A stretch of 64,000 bases of DNA from Takakia lepidozioides. Taxonomy: Eukaryota; Streptophyta; Takakiopsida; Takakiales; Takakiaceae. The DNA lies in contig CM060733.1 in assembly GCA_030704615.1 (NCBI GenBank), forward strand, positions 44,456,001 to 44,520,000. Direction: 5' to 3'. Shown piece by piece: positions 33,187-45,374 of the stretch. The notes under the pieces are model-generated. The model was not told the origin of the DNA. It made no database searches and worked only from the letters and a program-made list of their open reading frames with translations. The position numbers and the translations under genes were made by a program. Each line of letters begins with the position of its first letter. Position 1 is the first letter of the stretch.

Positions 33187-35055
33187 CTAGCAGCACACTA
33201 GCTGCGTAGATTTGGCAACACTAGGTAGTGGTGCTACCCATGTAGCTCTCCCCAATGGCATAGTAACCTCCGCCTCGGTAACAGTCGGGCGAGAACTAGG
33301 TGCCATGGATGGCGTCGACACTGTCTCCGCCAATGTGAATGACTGAGGAAGCCTAGCCCAACGGCTTGCCTCCCCACGTTGTGGATCCAATTCCATCTCT
33401 GCACCTCGTGGCTCAGGAACTCGTGCTGTTCCTCGAGTCACGGCTGCAGCAGACTCCACCTGCACTAGTGGTAGTGTTGCTCCGCACATGAATCCTACGC
33501 CTCCCATATCTCCTCCCTCAGGAGCAAGAGGTGGACCATCCGGCCTTGGAGCCGGTACCACCTGAGCTATAGCCATGGCAGCGAGCCTCTGCTCTAGCTG
33601 CTGAAGCCGGTTGGCCATGCCTTGGTCAACACCCTGACCTCCGTGTCCTTGGCCATGTTGAGCTTGCCCTTGGCCTGCACCTCATGCCTGGCCACCTCGT
33701 CCTCTCTGGGCTGCTCCACCTCGCCCCCGGCCACCATTGTTCCCTTGGAACTGGTCTGGGCGCAACTTAGGATGCAAACCATAACACTGGGCTTCTCCAT
33801 GCCCGTGCTTGCCACAATGCCCACACTACAACTCTGCAGGCTATGCATGTGCCGGCCCTTTGCCTCCCTCTGGGCAATCCTTCTTGACATGGGGTCCTCC
33901 ACATATCCAGCACACCACATCCGCCCATTGTTGGCCAGCAAATGAAGGGAGAGACCCCTGCATCTGAGGTCCTCTCTGCCCTTCCCTGAGCTTCACCTGA
34001 GCCCCCTTGTTGCGTTGAGCACGTTGAGGTAGTGGTTGGCTAGGAGCACCTCTACCCCGACCACTACCCCGTGGTGTCTCCTTAGCAAATCCCACCACGA
34101 CCACTCGTTCCTCCACCATGTTGAGCTCTATCCGCTCTACCAGCAAAAACACATTCGCTAAGGTGGGTTGGGCCGCTTGTAGGAGAGTTGCATCCCGCAC
34201 CCTTCTCCTCAGCTCCTTGTCCAATATCCCATACCAGAATTGGACTGCTTGAGCTTCCGTAACCCCTTGGGTTACATTTATCAAGCGCCTCATGCGAGTG
34301 AAAGCCTCCCTCAAGCTCTCAGTAGGCTTCCGTTGGAACTCTTGCAAGCTCCGCAACTTCTCTGTCATCACCCCTTGGTAGTTTCCTCTGAACTCTTCGA
34401 AGAACTCCACAACAGGGTTGAAGGCAGGCACGGGTACTGGAGCTGGTGCGGTAGTGGCTTGGGTGGACGTCGTAGCTACGGTACCACCAGTCCTACTAGT
34501 CCCACTGCTGCTTGCTGAAGCTGCCGGTGTAGCGGCAGGTGTAGCCACTGCCCTCGTGATTCTAGTGGCCCTAGTGATGGAGACATAGTCGGGTGACCAG
34601 TACATCCTCCACTCCTCGATCTCAACCTCATGCCCCCGCCTGAACTCATGGTAATCATCCATAGGCGGCCCCTCAAGGTGCTGAAACATCCCCTTCTATG
34701 CCATGAAAGGCGTAAATAGTTGTGGATTGCGCATTTGCTGCAAATCACACCAACTATCAAACTCTTGGATAAAATCATCCAACTCGATGGTGCCCACCGC
34801 CCCAGAGTATCTTCGTGGCCCCTTGGTAGCTCCATACATCTCCTCCATTGTGTCCCACAACAATGGCAATGAAACAACTTGCATCGCCGGTATGAGTCCT
34901 CCTGATTCACAATCCGAATCAGAACCTTCCGTAGAAGACACAGGAGGTGAAGGTGGCCTAAACCGGACACCTCGTCTCGTGTACCCATTAGTATCGCTAG
35001 TGCTCAAACCGGCACTGTCCCCAGCAACTAGTGGCACCTCCATGTTGACACTCAA
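33187..35055 (-). pseudogene. Ty3/gypsy gag with two zinc knuckles
   Basis: The frame starts at 35055 (MSVNMEVPLVAGDS). After one in-frame TAG near 34693 it shows the retrotransposon gag core: YWSPDYVSITRATR, then VEFFEEFRGNYQGVMTEKL, then EFQRKPTESLREAFTRMRRL. Two knuckles follow: CWICGGPHVKKDC (C-x2-C-x3-H-x4-C, about 33880-33915) and, beyond two TAG codons, CGHCGKHGHGEAQC (C-x2-C-x4-H-x4-C, about 33780-33825). A Gly/Arg/Gln-rich tail and a short coiled-coil-like MANRLQQLEQRLAAM lead toward the protease. All pieces stay in one frame. Gag forms the virus-like particle and packages RNA. Confidence 0.85.
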
Positions 35056-35700
35056 CCGGTCATGAACATGTCCCTAATCCCCTCTCCACAAGGTAACCGG
35101 GTAGAGAACCTGTTGCGGCTTATGGTTTGGAATACTAAGTTCCTAACATAGCCTACACCTGTACCTGCATCCACCGCAAGCACTTCTATGGTTAGCTGGT
35201 CATCACCTCCAACCTCACCACAGGAGAAACAATGATGGTCTGGCTGGTCATCACCCGAGCCTCACCATCGACAACATGCTCTAGGACTGGTCGGTGATCA
35301 AATCCGGACCAATCACCTATAAAAACAAGCGCCCACACAAAACTAGCATGGCGCACAGTCAAGCATGCAGGTATGGAGGGGATCCAAACACAAGAAATCG
35401 GAACGACAACTCCCCCACACCAAAAACAACTCCAGGGTGTTGCTCCTGCAAGGACACCCCAGCCCAAACCCGGACTGACTCTTGCCTCCACCTACGGAAA
35501 GGTCTTGGCCTAATGAGAGGGTGGAAACTACGAGGAAGAGAAGCTAAAGCAATGCCTAACCTCAGCATGCCCTCATCCCAACACTCTTTTTCTCCTCTCT
35601 TTCCTCACTTGCATGACCATGGAAATATTATGAAGATACTCCTCAAACCGCCCTCCACAAGCTTTTAATTCGGCCTTCAAGACATGCCAGTCCTTAGGCA
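35056..35700 (-). other. Untranslated leader side of the gypsy element
   Basis: Sequence upstream of gag on the minus strand. I looked for a tRNA-Met primer-binding site and a terminal TG...CA repeat shared with the 3' side (24.3-24.54 kb) and found neither by eye. LTR boundaries therefore remain undefined. Confidence 0.35.
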
Positions 35701-36868
35701 GTCCACCAGTGCCTCCACGAGTCAGCACAGGCCGTCCACAGATCAACACGGGCCACCACAGACCAGCACAGGCCCACACAGATCACTGGTCATAGCCGTC
35801 ACAGCCCTACAAAGGTCACAGGGGTCACAGCCCCAAAGGCCATAGCCTCTCACAACCCCTCACAGCCCGTCACAGTCTGTCACAGCCCTACACAGGTCAC
35901 AGGGGTCACAGCCCCAAATGCCACAACCTGTCACAGCCCCTCATAGCCCGTCACAGCCCCATAGGCCACAGGGCACAGCCTGTCACAGCCCCTCACAGCC
36001 CGTCACAGCCCCACAGGCCACATGACACAGCCTATCACAGCCTGTCACAGCCCTACACAGGTCACAGGGGTAACAGCCCCAGCCACAGCCTATCACAGCC
36101 CCTCACAGCCCCATAGGCCACAGGGCACAGCCTGTCACAGCCCGTCACAGCCCCACAGGCCACATGGCACAGCCTGTCACAGCCCTACACAGGTCACAGG
36201 GATCACAGCCCCAAAGGCCACAGACCGTCACAGCCCCACAGGCCACAGGGCACAGCCTGTCACAGCCCCTCACAGCCCGTCACAGCCCCACAGGCCACAT
36301 GGCACAGCCTGTCACAGCCCCAAAGGCCACAGCCCGTCACAGCCCGTCACAGCCCCACAGGCCACAGGCACAGCCCACCACAGCCTGTCACAGCCCGTCA
36401 CAGCCCCACAGGCCACAGGCCACAGCCTGTCACAGCCTGCCACAGGCTGTCACAGCTCGCCACAGCCTGTTACAGCCCGTCACAGCCCCACAGCCACATG
36501 GCACAGCCTGGCACAGCCTGTCACAGCCCCTCATAGCCCGTCACAGCCCCACAGGCCATAGGGCACACTTGTCACAGCCCGCCACAAGCCTGTCACAGCC
36601 CCTCACAACCCCTCACAACCCCACAGGCCACTGGGCACAGCCTGTCACAGCCCCTGACAGCCCTCACAGCCCACAGGCCACATGGCACAGCCTGTCACAA
36701 CCGCCACAGCCCCTCACAGCCATCACAACGTGTCACAGCCCGTCACAGCCCCACAGGCCATAGGGCACAGCCTGTCACAGCCCACCACAGCCTGTCACAG
36801 CCCACCCAGCCTGTCACAGCCCATCACAGCCTGTCACAGCCCGTCACAGCCCCACAGGCCACTCATGA
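35700..36868. repeat. CACAGCC minisatellite, about 1.17 kb
   Basis: A dense array built on the unit GTCACAGCCC and its variants (CACAGCCTGT, CCCCACAGGCCACA), arranged in a loose higher-order period of roughly 40-60 bp such as CACAGGCCACATGGCACAGC. It begins near the CCAGTGCCTCCACGAGTCAG stretch and ends at about 36868. Long frames through it exist only because stop codons are rare in the unit. It lies just upstream of the gypsy gag on the element's 5' side and may be part of its leader or LTR. Confidence 0.9.
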
Positions 36869-37194
36869 CAGTTTAGCCATTTCTCCAAGGGGTTTAGCCA
36901 CGCCAAGCTAGGGTTTGTGTCTCTTGGACTCTATGCTTCTTTGCACCGAGCTATGGCGGCTGTGAAGAAATCAGCAAGGTATTCTTGCTCTTTCGGCTCC
37001 CACACACCACCAATAGTAGCCCTAAAGCCATGAGGAAGATGGTTGCCACAAACCAAGCCTTCTTTCTCACTTAGACTCCCCAAATCCGCCACTAAACTCA
37101 ATGGCAAACAACCAAGCCTTGCCGGTTTCCAGCCCTTGTGAGCACTCATTCAAGCGTTTCCCTTGGCCATAGCATCTGTCTTAGAGCCTATTTC

Positions 37195-37720
37195 CAGCCC
37201 CTACACCTGCCACTTCAAGAGCCATGCTCTATCTAGGCTTGAGGTTGAAACCCCAACTCAGAACACGCTCTATAAGTGTCGGACTGTCACATAAGAGCAG
37301 ATCAGCCCCTTACCTTCTCTTCTAGTTCTCTATTAAAGCTTGAAAACAAAATCCCAATGGACTGAAGGCATGCTCCACACATGCCCCACTCTCACCACCA
37401 GAGAATCAGCCCCTTTGCTTTCTTTCTTGCACCCACCAACCTGAAAATACACGCTTCAGCGGGCTGGAAGCATGCTCCACACATGCCCTATAGGGAAACC
37501 AGCCCCTTCCTTCCTTTCTTGCACTCGCAAACCTGAAAGTACAAGCCTTCAATAGGCTGAAAGCATGCTCCACACATGCATTGCTCTCACATAAGGGAAG
37601 TCAGCCCTTCCCTCTTCTTTGCTTGCCCTCCAAGCTTGAAGATGGAAGCTTCAATGAGCTGAATACATGCTCCACACATGCAACCTCTTCACACAAGAGG
37701 TATCAGCCCCCTATCTTGGC
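37195..37720. repeat. Tandem repeat, unit about 93-102 bp
   Basis: The core CATGCTCCACACATGC occurs at 37369, 37471, 37564 and 37666, giving periods of 102, 93 and 102 bp. Each is followed by a variable CTCACA...-CAGCCC stretch and preceded by a GCTGAA or GCTGGAAG run. Degenerate units are visible at about 37200-37310 and 37930-38030. Confidence 0.85.
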
Positions 37721-39480
37721 TCCTTAGCTCCTTGATGCTCTCTAAGACAAGACTAAGCATTCCACAACCCTTGCCAAGCTCCTGAAACCCTAAGGCTTAC
37801 ATTTCCATCCACAAGACATTCCTCTTGTGGTGCAAGAGCTCTTCTTCCAAGCTCTGAAACCCTAGGTGCACATTCCATGGCCTTGCCGCTCCTCTTAGCT
37901 CCTGTTCCAGCCCTGCTCTTGCCATGACAAGAGCCCTCTCGATGCTGAAGCTCGAGATTGAAACCCAATCTCAACATACTCCACAAAGTGCACTAATTTG
38001 CCCCAAGCCAAATCAGCCCTTTCGCTTGGTCTTGCAATCCTGTAGCATGGTGCTTTCATCTCTGAAGCTGAAGATCGATGCCAAGGTCTACCACCTCGTA
38101 ACCCACATCGCCTCCGCTTCTAACAACCAAGAGCTCCACGGTGCTCCTTGCATAACAACCTGGTTTCTCTCATTCTCAAGCAAAAACCACAAGTGCTACA
38201 ACTAACTCGTATCTGGCACTCACAGATACGAGCTCATCTTTCTCGAGTGATAAAGAAGAAGAATACAAGCACAAGCTCATGCGAGTTCACAAAGCTAAAG
38301 CATAAACTCATGCATATATAAACTCATCACTCAAATACAAGTCAAGCCAAGTGCACCCCACGCCATGGGGAATCCACACTACGGCGCCATAGCTAGGCGC
38401 GGTGAGGCTCAACTCGAGAAATAGATAAGCCTCCCGCGCTTGCCGTGAAGATAACCACTCCAGGGCCTAAATCTACCTTGACCCCTGGATTGACACTTGG
38501 GCCAATCCCAAATGTCAATATGTAAAAGCTAGTTATTTCCTAGCTAGTTTCACACTAGTGGTAAAATAACTTGACAAACAAAATGTGCCTTGGTTTTTGA
38601 GGGGAAACCCCAAGAGGCAGATCAGTCTTGTTTTATCATGATCTGTTAACTGAGGGGAAAGCGTGCGTTGATGTTTGTGCAGCTATTCCCAGAACTATGG
38701 AACAACGAGGGAGGAAGCTGCTTCAACATTTCCAACACTCAATGCTCGGCTCGATCTTCCCAACTTGTGCTTTACCTGGCAAATCTCCATCCCCCCCTCA
38801 ATGGGAAGTCCTCTGGTGAGGGGGATGAGGCAGACTGCAATTGGCGTCACAAGAGAGATCGAGACCCAAAGTTTAGAACTCAGCTGAGATTCTGAAACCT
38901 GGACGTCCAGTCGACTGTCTCTACTCTACTTCCTCTTCAGCTCCCGAGCACTTCAATCAAGCCATCGAGCTCCCAACTTCATCATTATTTCGTACTGCTC
39001 TTTCTATAGCTTAATGCCTCCTGAAGCTTAACTCTCTTGCAGCTCAGATCTCCCTCGGAGTACCATTGCACATTTAGATACATATGGGTTGCCTATCTCG
39101 TAGATCTTACTTAGCAAATCTTTCACACTTCTGACATAGCATCTCCTTAGCAATTACAACTCCCCCCTGCATTCGCTCCCCCTCTGGCATCTGCTCTCTC
39201 TCCTTTCGCTTCATTAGCTGGTTAGCTAGGGTGACGGGAAAGTTTCCCCACACTAAGCCTTCACGGCCTCTACGATGGTTATTTTTTCCACCAGTGTGAC
39301 TACTTTTTTCATTAATTTGATTAAAAGAACATATGTCCCCTTTCTTGGTTATATATATATATAGATATATATATATATATATATATATATCTTGTTTGAA
39401 TTTTACGTATATCCAAAACTATTTCCTCATTCAAAATAAACACCCGCCGGGTATCCCAATCCAAGCTTGGTTGGCTAAAG
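37721..39480. other. Intergenic, repeat-derived
   Basis: Degenerate copies of the ~100-bp repeat continue to about 38.06 kb. The rest shows no convincing coding exon. A short TC-rich and AT-rich section precedes the LINE fragment. Confidence 0.4.
39347..39391. repeat. (TA)n microsatellite
   Basis: About twenty TA dinucleotides with a single interruption (TAGATA). Confidence 0.95.
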
Positions 39481-39487
39481 AAACATT

Positions 39488-40505
39488 TGCCTAGATAGGG
39501 GGGAAAGAACTGCAATTTTTGCAGCTGGATCCAACAGAATGGATGTGGAAATTTGGTTCTGCACCCAAGCTTTTTTTCACTTACACTGCCAAGAAGGCTT
39601 ACCAGGCTCTCCTTAATGCGTCTCTTGTGTCAAGTAAATGGAATGCTAGATCAGGGCATGCAAACTTTGATATGGAAAACTGGAACTACATATGGAAAAC
39701 CACTTGGGATAAGTCCAAACTTGCTAAACTAAGTGCCTTTCTCTGGCAGATTGCCGACAGGGTTTTGAAAGTAGGCCAGTTCTTAGGTTTCCAGGATGCT
39801 CTCCTTTGCAGATGCTGCCCAATTTCTACGATTGAAACCTTGGAGCATTGCCTACTCTTCTGTCGGGCTCCCATGGCCGTTTGGCACCCCTGGCTTTCTA
39901 CCGTTCGTGGGGATCAGCCCATACAGGGCCCATTGCACTCCTCAATTACAATCAAGCTGATAAATCTAAGGCCTATGATTGTCCTGTCTTCGAACTTTAA
40001 GGACTGCAAAGCAATAACCACTGGTCCCTCATCTTCAGCTTCCCCGGAGTTTGAAAAATCCAACATCAACTGGAAACATATCAAAGTAGCATCCCGAGCT
40101 AAACTTCATTTTCATATATAGCCTTATTTCCACTTCTCCCCAATAAGTTCAGGTCTGTTTTAGTTGAAGATTTTTGCAATTTGCTTCTTCTGCCTAACAA
40201 GGGCCCCCATCTCGGGGCTCCTACTCAAAGCTTCCCATGTTCTAGCCAATAAGGCGCCCTTCCTCGTTAGGGCAGCGATCATCATCCAGGTCTTGGATCG
40301 GCTCTCTTTTGGGCTCTAGTCTAGAGTCGGATTATGGTTCTTATGGTATCTCCAACACGTTCCTCGTGTGATAGGCCTCATGGCGGCCTTCGGGCATGTA
40401 AGGGTTTTAATTTTTTTTCCCTTCAATAATCATTAATAAAACTAACAAGGGCTTCCGTTCATTCCCTTTCAATTTAAAGAAAAAAAAAGAAAAAAAAAAA
40501 CCTAT
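39488..40505 (+). mobile_element. 5'-truncated LINE copy with poly-A tail
   Basis: The open frame 39519-40121 encodes the end of a LINE polyprotein: FFTYTAKKAYQALL, then NYIWKTTWDKSKLAKLSAFL, then CRCCPISTIETLEHCLLFC. This is a well-preserved zf-RVT zinc-binding module (C-x-C-C...H-C...C). About 380 bases of 3' untranslated sequence follow and end in an A-rich tail at about 40480-40503. Only the last part of ORF2 is present, as expected from 5' truncation during target-primed reverse transcription. It is related to, but distinct from, the LINE at 16.4-24.3 kb. Confidence 0.8.
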
Positions 40506-42130
40506 AATTTTTGGGCTACCAAGAACTCCACAATTAGTAAGTAACCCAAGTATCAACTTAGGCACTTATTTATTCACACGACAGGACCCAGATTCCATGA
40601 CACTCCCATTAGGCCCCAAAAACAAACTGTAGAATGTAGAATGGGCCCTTCAAGACATGAGGAGCCCGGGAGACCATCCCCATCGTCCTTGTTAACATCA
40701 TGCACCCAATAATGACTCAGGGGATGAGGACGAATACCTCAACCATACTATCTACCATTGTTTGGTGACCAATAGTCTATGAGCCTTGCAACAATGCTAT
40801 GATAAGACACCGACAGGTAGGGAAATGATTTTTTCCACTCCAATGGATGGGTTGTTTGAAAGTTGGGATGCACCACTAAAATACTCTAACCTATCCTACC
40901 CTTATGTAAAATTGCAAGTAATTCATTGCCCATGAAACCTGGGTTGGAATCTGGCTACAACATTATCCAGTGATAAGGATGGCACACTTACATGTAGCAA
41001 GAACCTTCAGAAAAAAGGCCAAAAAAGGCCAAAAAAGGCCAAGTACAAAAAATAAGACATGCTGCATAGGCATGCTCATATTCTTCAAGGATACCAACCA
41101 AAGGACTTGTGGTGGTAACTAGCGTTGGGCGGTTATGTCAGTGAGGATATGAGCTAGGGGCCGGACTCCTCAATATGAAAACACATTAAAAGCACACCGG
41201 CCCGAACTTATGAGGAAACAAAGATTTTTGTTGCCCAAAGGACATGCATAATGTACACTCATTTTTTCCTTGCTTAAATGGTTTCTTCTTATAGAAGCCC
41301 GCCGGTCATGTCTAAGGGCAGGGGCAGGCAGGCACATACAAGCCCCCCTTGGTAGGTCTTTGGGAAGGTAAAAAGCAAATGGTGGGTCCAGCCGTGAGGG
41401 ACCACAAACCTGCTCATCAGGTTTTGCTTTTGGCTTCCGGCACTTGGTTTTTTTAAATGTATCTTTGTTTTGGTGGTTGGGTTTGCACAAACTAGTGGGC
41501 CGCGGAAATGGACAGGTCACATGGAAAGATACTCTAGAGATATTTGTACGACATTATAATTTTATCACATTTGTAGGTAGCCTAGTTGGATGAGATTAGT
41601 ATGTGATCCCAAGCTCAAATCCTTCACAACTAAAAAGACAGTTCTTTTCCCCGGGTTCCTTTTAGGGTGGTTAATTTTTTTTGGAATGATTTTTTTTTAA
41701 GAAAAGGGGAGGAAGCCCTTTTAAGTCATATTAAGAACTCATGGAAATAATAACCATAAGAGGAGGCCATAAAGGCTTACATCATAGAGTGAGGTAACAC
41801 CCAGACCCGTCCACCTAGGGGGAAGCAGAGATTGAAAGGGCAGAGATTCACTCTCTTGGATGACAACAAGCTAACAAAATCTGCCTCAAAGAAGTGAGTA
41901 ACCTTCAGTCAGACCACAAGGTCTGCCTGAACCAGAAAGAATATCTTCCAACAGCAGAAAGATAAACAAAAGTTCTGAATCACTTATGCTACATATAGAG
42001 CATGCTTGGGCCCAGCCAACAGAAGAAAGGGTCTGCAGCCATGCTAAGCCTAAAGCGAGACAGATTAAGCCGAAGGTCCAAGAACTGCATCTGAATTACC
42101 AACAAGCCTGACTGTGCGAGAGAGGCACTG
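40506..42130. other. Intergenic, no gene seen
   Basis: No coding exon recognised. Small features are a triple AAAAAAGGCC direct repeat at about 41015-41042, a GCGTTGGGCGGTTAT run at about 41123 resembling the terminus of the hAT-like element, and a tRNA-like A/B-box pair at about 41578-41630 that may be a SINE relic. Confidence 0.45.
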
Positions 42131-42755
42131 AACTAACTAACGCTTTCTACGAAGCGGCTCGAAGTTGAGATGGGCCTTGACTTTAGAGGCTCTGTTTTTG
42201 CGGTGCTTCCAGTTGATTTCTTCCAAATTGTCCCTGCTTGCCGGGGAGGGCCACGGGCTAGGTGAGTCTCCAGCCATCAGGTGGTCTATTGGCCCAGCAG
42301 GGACTATCTCCAGCCCTGGTGCAGAGGATGCCTCGAAGGGCCCAAGTTCCATCAAAGGCGTTGAGCAAGGCCGCACGCGCGCTCAAATGTCTTGAGAACA
42401 TCTGCGTATTGCTAAGACCAACATTTCCCACATTTTCCGGCCTTGAATAATTAGATCAACGTAAATGCGAGCAAGAGTGGCAAACACACAAGCTGGGGAT
42501 TTACCCTCAACAGCCAGGCACATCTCGACTTCCTCGTGCCACAAACTTAAGGCTCTGAGGCAACTCCAAAGCTGACAAGACACCCGGAACCACGTCAGAG
42601 ATATTACAAAGAAGGACAGTCTGGATGCTAACTGTCAACTTCAGGGATCAAACAAAATATTCATTATGATATATTTAACAAGCATTGAACAATATTCTGT
42701 AAAAAGAATGGCTCTGTCCCTGTTTTCTTTTTCTTCTTAAAAAAAGATAAAAAGC

Positions 42756-43232
42756 TCAAGAATGGGTGCAAAATGCAAAGGTGGAATTAGTAGCATAGCG
42801 GGGTAGGGAGGATTTGACAGGGGCCAGCTGGAGGAGCCTAAGCTGCCGGAATCCGGAGAGATTACCGTCAGATCGCACGCGTCTTACGTTATTCCTATTG
42901 TCTTCCGCGGGCAAATCGATGGGCGAGAAGACGAGGGGATGGCAACCCATGTATGAGAGAAGCAAAGCACAAGTGTAGTGTAGTAACTCCTCCTCTCGAT
43001 TTGTTAGTTTGTTCAAGATTATGTTGATGACTGAGGTGAAGGTCTGGCCTGCAGGGGTTGAGCGTCCCTTGATCTGCATTAACAGTGATGCAAAAGCTTT
43101 TTCATGAGGGAACTGTTGCGGGAGGAACATTGGAGATTCTCGTCCATGGATCAGCGGGTACTTTGCACCAGTAAGGAAGGATGGATTTAGGCCAGTTCTG
43201 GCAGCAGCTACTAGAGCGCGAAGGTCCACCTC
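42756..43232 (-). CDS. Unrecognised coding exon, minus strand
   Basis: A 159-codon open stretch following an AG acceptor (CTTAG then GAGGTGGACCTTCGC), ending TGA at 42756. It reads as folded, helix-rich protein: LRALVAAARTGLNPSFLTGA, FLPQQFPHEKAFASLLMQI, then LNKLTNREEELLHYTCALLL. I do not recognise the family. Frames at 43824-43357 (MLKSLRAELRSEGLVYSCTE) and 42376-42137 (ending KVKAHLNFEPLRRKR) on the same strand could be neighbouring exons of one gene, but I could not chain them with confidence. The composition and open length argue for real coding over chance. Confidence 0.4.
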   Translation of the reverse strand, partial: EVDLRALVAAARTGLNPSFLTGAKYPLIHGRESPMFLPQQFPHEKAFASLLMQIKGRSTPAGQTFTSVINIILNKLTNREEELLHYTCALLLSYMGCHPLVFSPIDLPAEDNRNNVRRVRSDGNLSGFRQLRLLQLAPVKSSLPRYATNSTFAFCTHS

Positions 43233-43356
43233 CTAAGGACCCGAGGAAGGACCTACTTGGGACAAATTGTTGAGGATAGGTACCTGAGGGTCGGAGAGTA
43301 TTATATGGTACACAGATATTCCTGACAGACGCCTTCGGGTGAGTGATTATGCAGAC

Positions 43357-43824
43357 TTACTTGGACAATGTACAGAGGCAAAACGTAGAATGGGTAAGTG
43401 CAAAACAGACAGCAATGATTGTGGCACAGTACCCTTTATATCCAGAATTACTGGCGGCCCACGCTGCTTGCCTTCGTGTTTGTACACCTATGGCTCCCAG
43501 ATCTTGATGAGCAGCTGACGCAGGCTCTGATTGTGAGCAAGAAATATTCAGTTTTGGACCTTTATCAGCTTGATAAGCCCAAAAGAGAAGGCGGTGCTTG
43601 ATCAGTTCATGGTGAGAGAGTAGCTGCTCCTTCGCCATAAACGGGCCCGGATGCTCCTGCAGAGTCCACGCATTGTTAATTTCCAAGGACAGTTGTAATA
43701 AGAGCAGCCAAGTATTTAACTTGCAGATAACTGGACGTTCATAGTGCCCTTCCAAATTAGTTACCTCTGTACAACTATAAACCAGACCCTCGGAACGCAG
43801 CTCGGCCCTTAGACTCTTTAACAT
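43357..43824 (-). CDS. Possible coding exon(s), minus strand, partly duplicated in inverse at 44.6 kb
   Basis: An open frame of 155 codons including HYERPVICKLNTWLLLLQLS and HHELIKHRLLFWA. A diverged inverse copy of the last part lies on the + strand at about 44610-44740 (YHEFIKLRLLFWA). No family is recognised. It may belong to the same gene as the 42756-43232 exon, which lies downstream on the same strand. Confidence 0.3.
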   Translation of the reverse strand: MLKSLRAELRSEGLVYSCTEVTNLEGHYERPVICKLNTWLLLLQLSLEINNAWTLQEHPGPFMAKEQLLSHHELIKHRLLFWAYQADKGPKLNISCSQSEPASAAHQDLGAIGVQTRRQAAWAASNSGYKGYCATIIAVCFALTHSTFCLCTLSK

Positions 43825-45374
43825 CCTCTGGCTCCTAGGCTGAAGGAGTACAATGGCTTGAGCTCAATTTCCTGGATCAGGTGTCTCCAATCCGCGGCTA
43901 CCCTATTTTGGAGTACGTACTAACAAACACATATAAGAAAGCCCAACTTCTCCTTACCTGTCAGTTTGTAGAGTTCCTGCTCTGTGTTCCAGCAGAGCGT
44001 CATAGCTTCACTCACAGCCTTATTAAGACGTTGCTGCAGCTGATCCTTGTAGGCAGTGAAATCTTAGCAAAATTATGGTGGACCTGCAAATCCAAAATCC
44101 AGACGACAAGTGCTTCATAAATCAACCTAGATCTAGGAGCAGCGCCATTTGCAGCATAAAGACAGATGTCAATGTATGCTAACAAGCAAAAATCTGAAAT
44201 GAAGTTGTCCATCTAGATAGCAGCTCGGCCAAGAACAAAAGTCAGATACTCTGTACACCTGGAATAGATGTAAAGAGAACTGAATCATCACTTATCTCAA
44301 GATTGAGTAGCATTAAATCTCGGCCATATTATGCCATGTACACACAGAGAAAATGACCCTGACCGCTTATAAGTTGGCCTAAATAATATCAAGCCTGACC
44401 CTCTTGCAGCACTTGGGTACTTTCCCTTTGAGGTACACGTGGGCTCTATCATATAGTTCATGCCATATATATATGACTTTGTGGTTTTCAAGGAAAGAAC
44501 ACTCACTCTTTCCAGTAGGTGACTGACTCTAAAGCCTACTCTTTCATAAATGGAACCTTGGTGACTGATCTAGGTACTGGAATCCCATCTTCTATCTACA
44601 AGGGGTTCAAGACTTACCACGAATTCATCAAGCTCCGCCTTCTCTTTTGGGCTGATATCAAGCTCATCAGGGTACAAAACACAATACTTCTTGGTTGTTT
44701 CAGCTTGAGCCTGCGCCTGCCTCCTAGTCAAGGTATGGGGTCTGATCCATAGGTGTCACAACTTGTTGACAAGCCACATGGGCTGCCAGCAGGTCTGGAT
44801 ATAAGCTGGGTGTACAACAATCGTTGCTTTCTGTTTAGCACTTTCTCAGTCTGTTTTAAATTGCCTTTGCTCATTGTCCCAGTCAGTCTGCATGATCACC
44901 CAATTTAAATTGCATCCATGTCTGATCAATGTACACCAAATGTAGTACCTCAATATGCAGCCTGGGCAGTGAGGTGGTTTTTGAAAGGTCAGGAAAACAG
45001 GAGTCCTTCTACAGCTTTGGAGAGCGAGTTGAAGACAGCGTTGGCCAGTATCAGCTATCACACTTCCGTATTGAGGATACTATTGTAAGGAGGATATGAC
45101 CATCTCAAGCTGGATGGAAAAACATTTTTATTGGTGGTACGTAACCTGGCAGTCCGATCTCTGCAGATTTGCATTCTCTGTGTCCGATAAGCCAAAAACT
45201 GCTGCAGCTCCGCAATCATTTTAGCCTGAGGGAAATCCAGTTCAGTAGCAATTAGACTCGAGTGGTGACCTGAGCACTAGATCAAATACTAGATCTACGC
45301 GCATAAAACAGGACAATAAGCGGACGAGTACTTTTTTCACTCCAGTACTTAAACCGCAAAGAGGATTATAGTAG

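Noticed and set aside
34690-34695. Programmed TAG readthrough in gag
   Set aside because: Several other TAG/TGA stops occur in the same frame downstream, so ordinary mutation is the simpler explanation.
36022-36763. Two overlapping long + strand open frames rich in H, S, Q and P
   Set aside because: They run entirely through the CACAGCC minisatellite, are open in more than one frame, and have no non-repeat sequence; they are a by-product of the unit's base composition.
35056-38300. Gypsy 5' LTR and primer-binding site
   Set aside because: No terminal direct repeat shared with 24.3-24.54 kb and no tRNA-complementary site could be recognised by eye; a dot plot would be needed.
41117-41140. 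Second hAT-like element start (GCGTTGGGCGGTTAT)
   Set aside because: Only one end-like run is visible, the first bases differ from CAGTG, and no partner end or 8-bp duplication was found.
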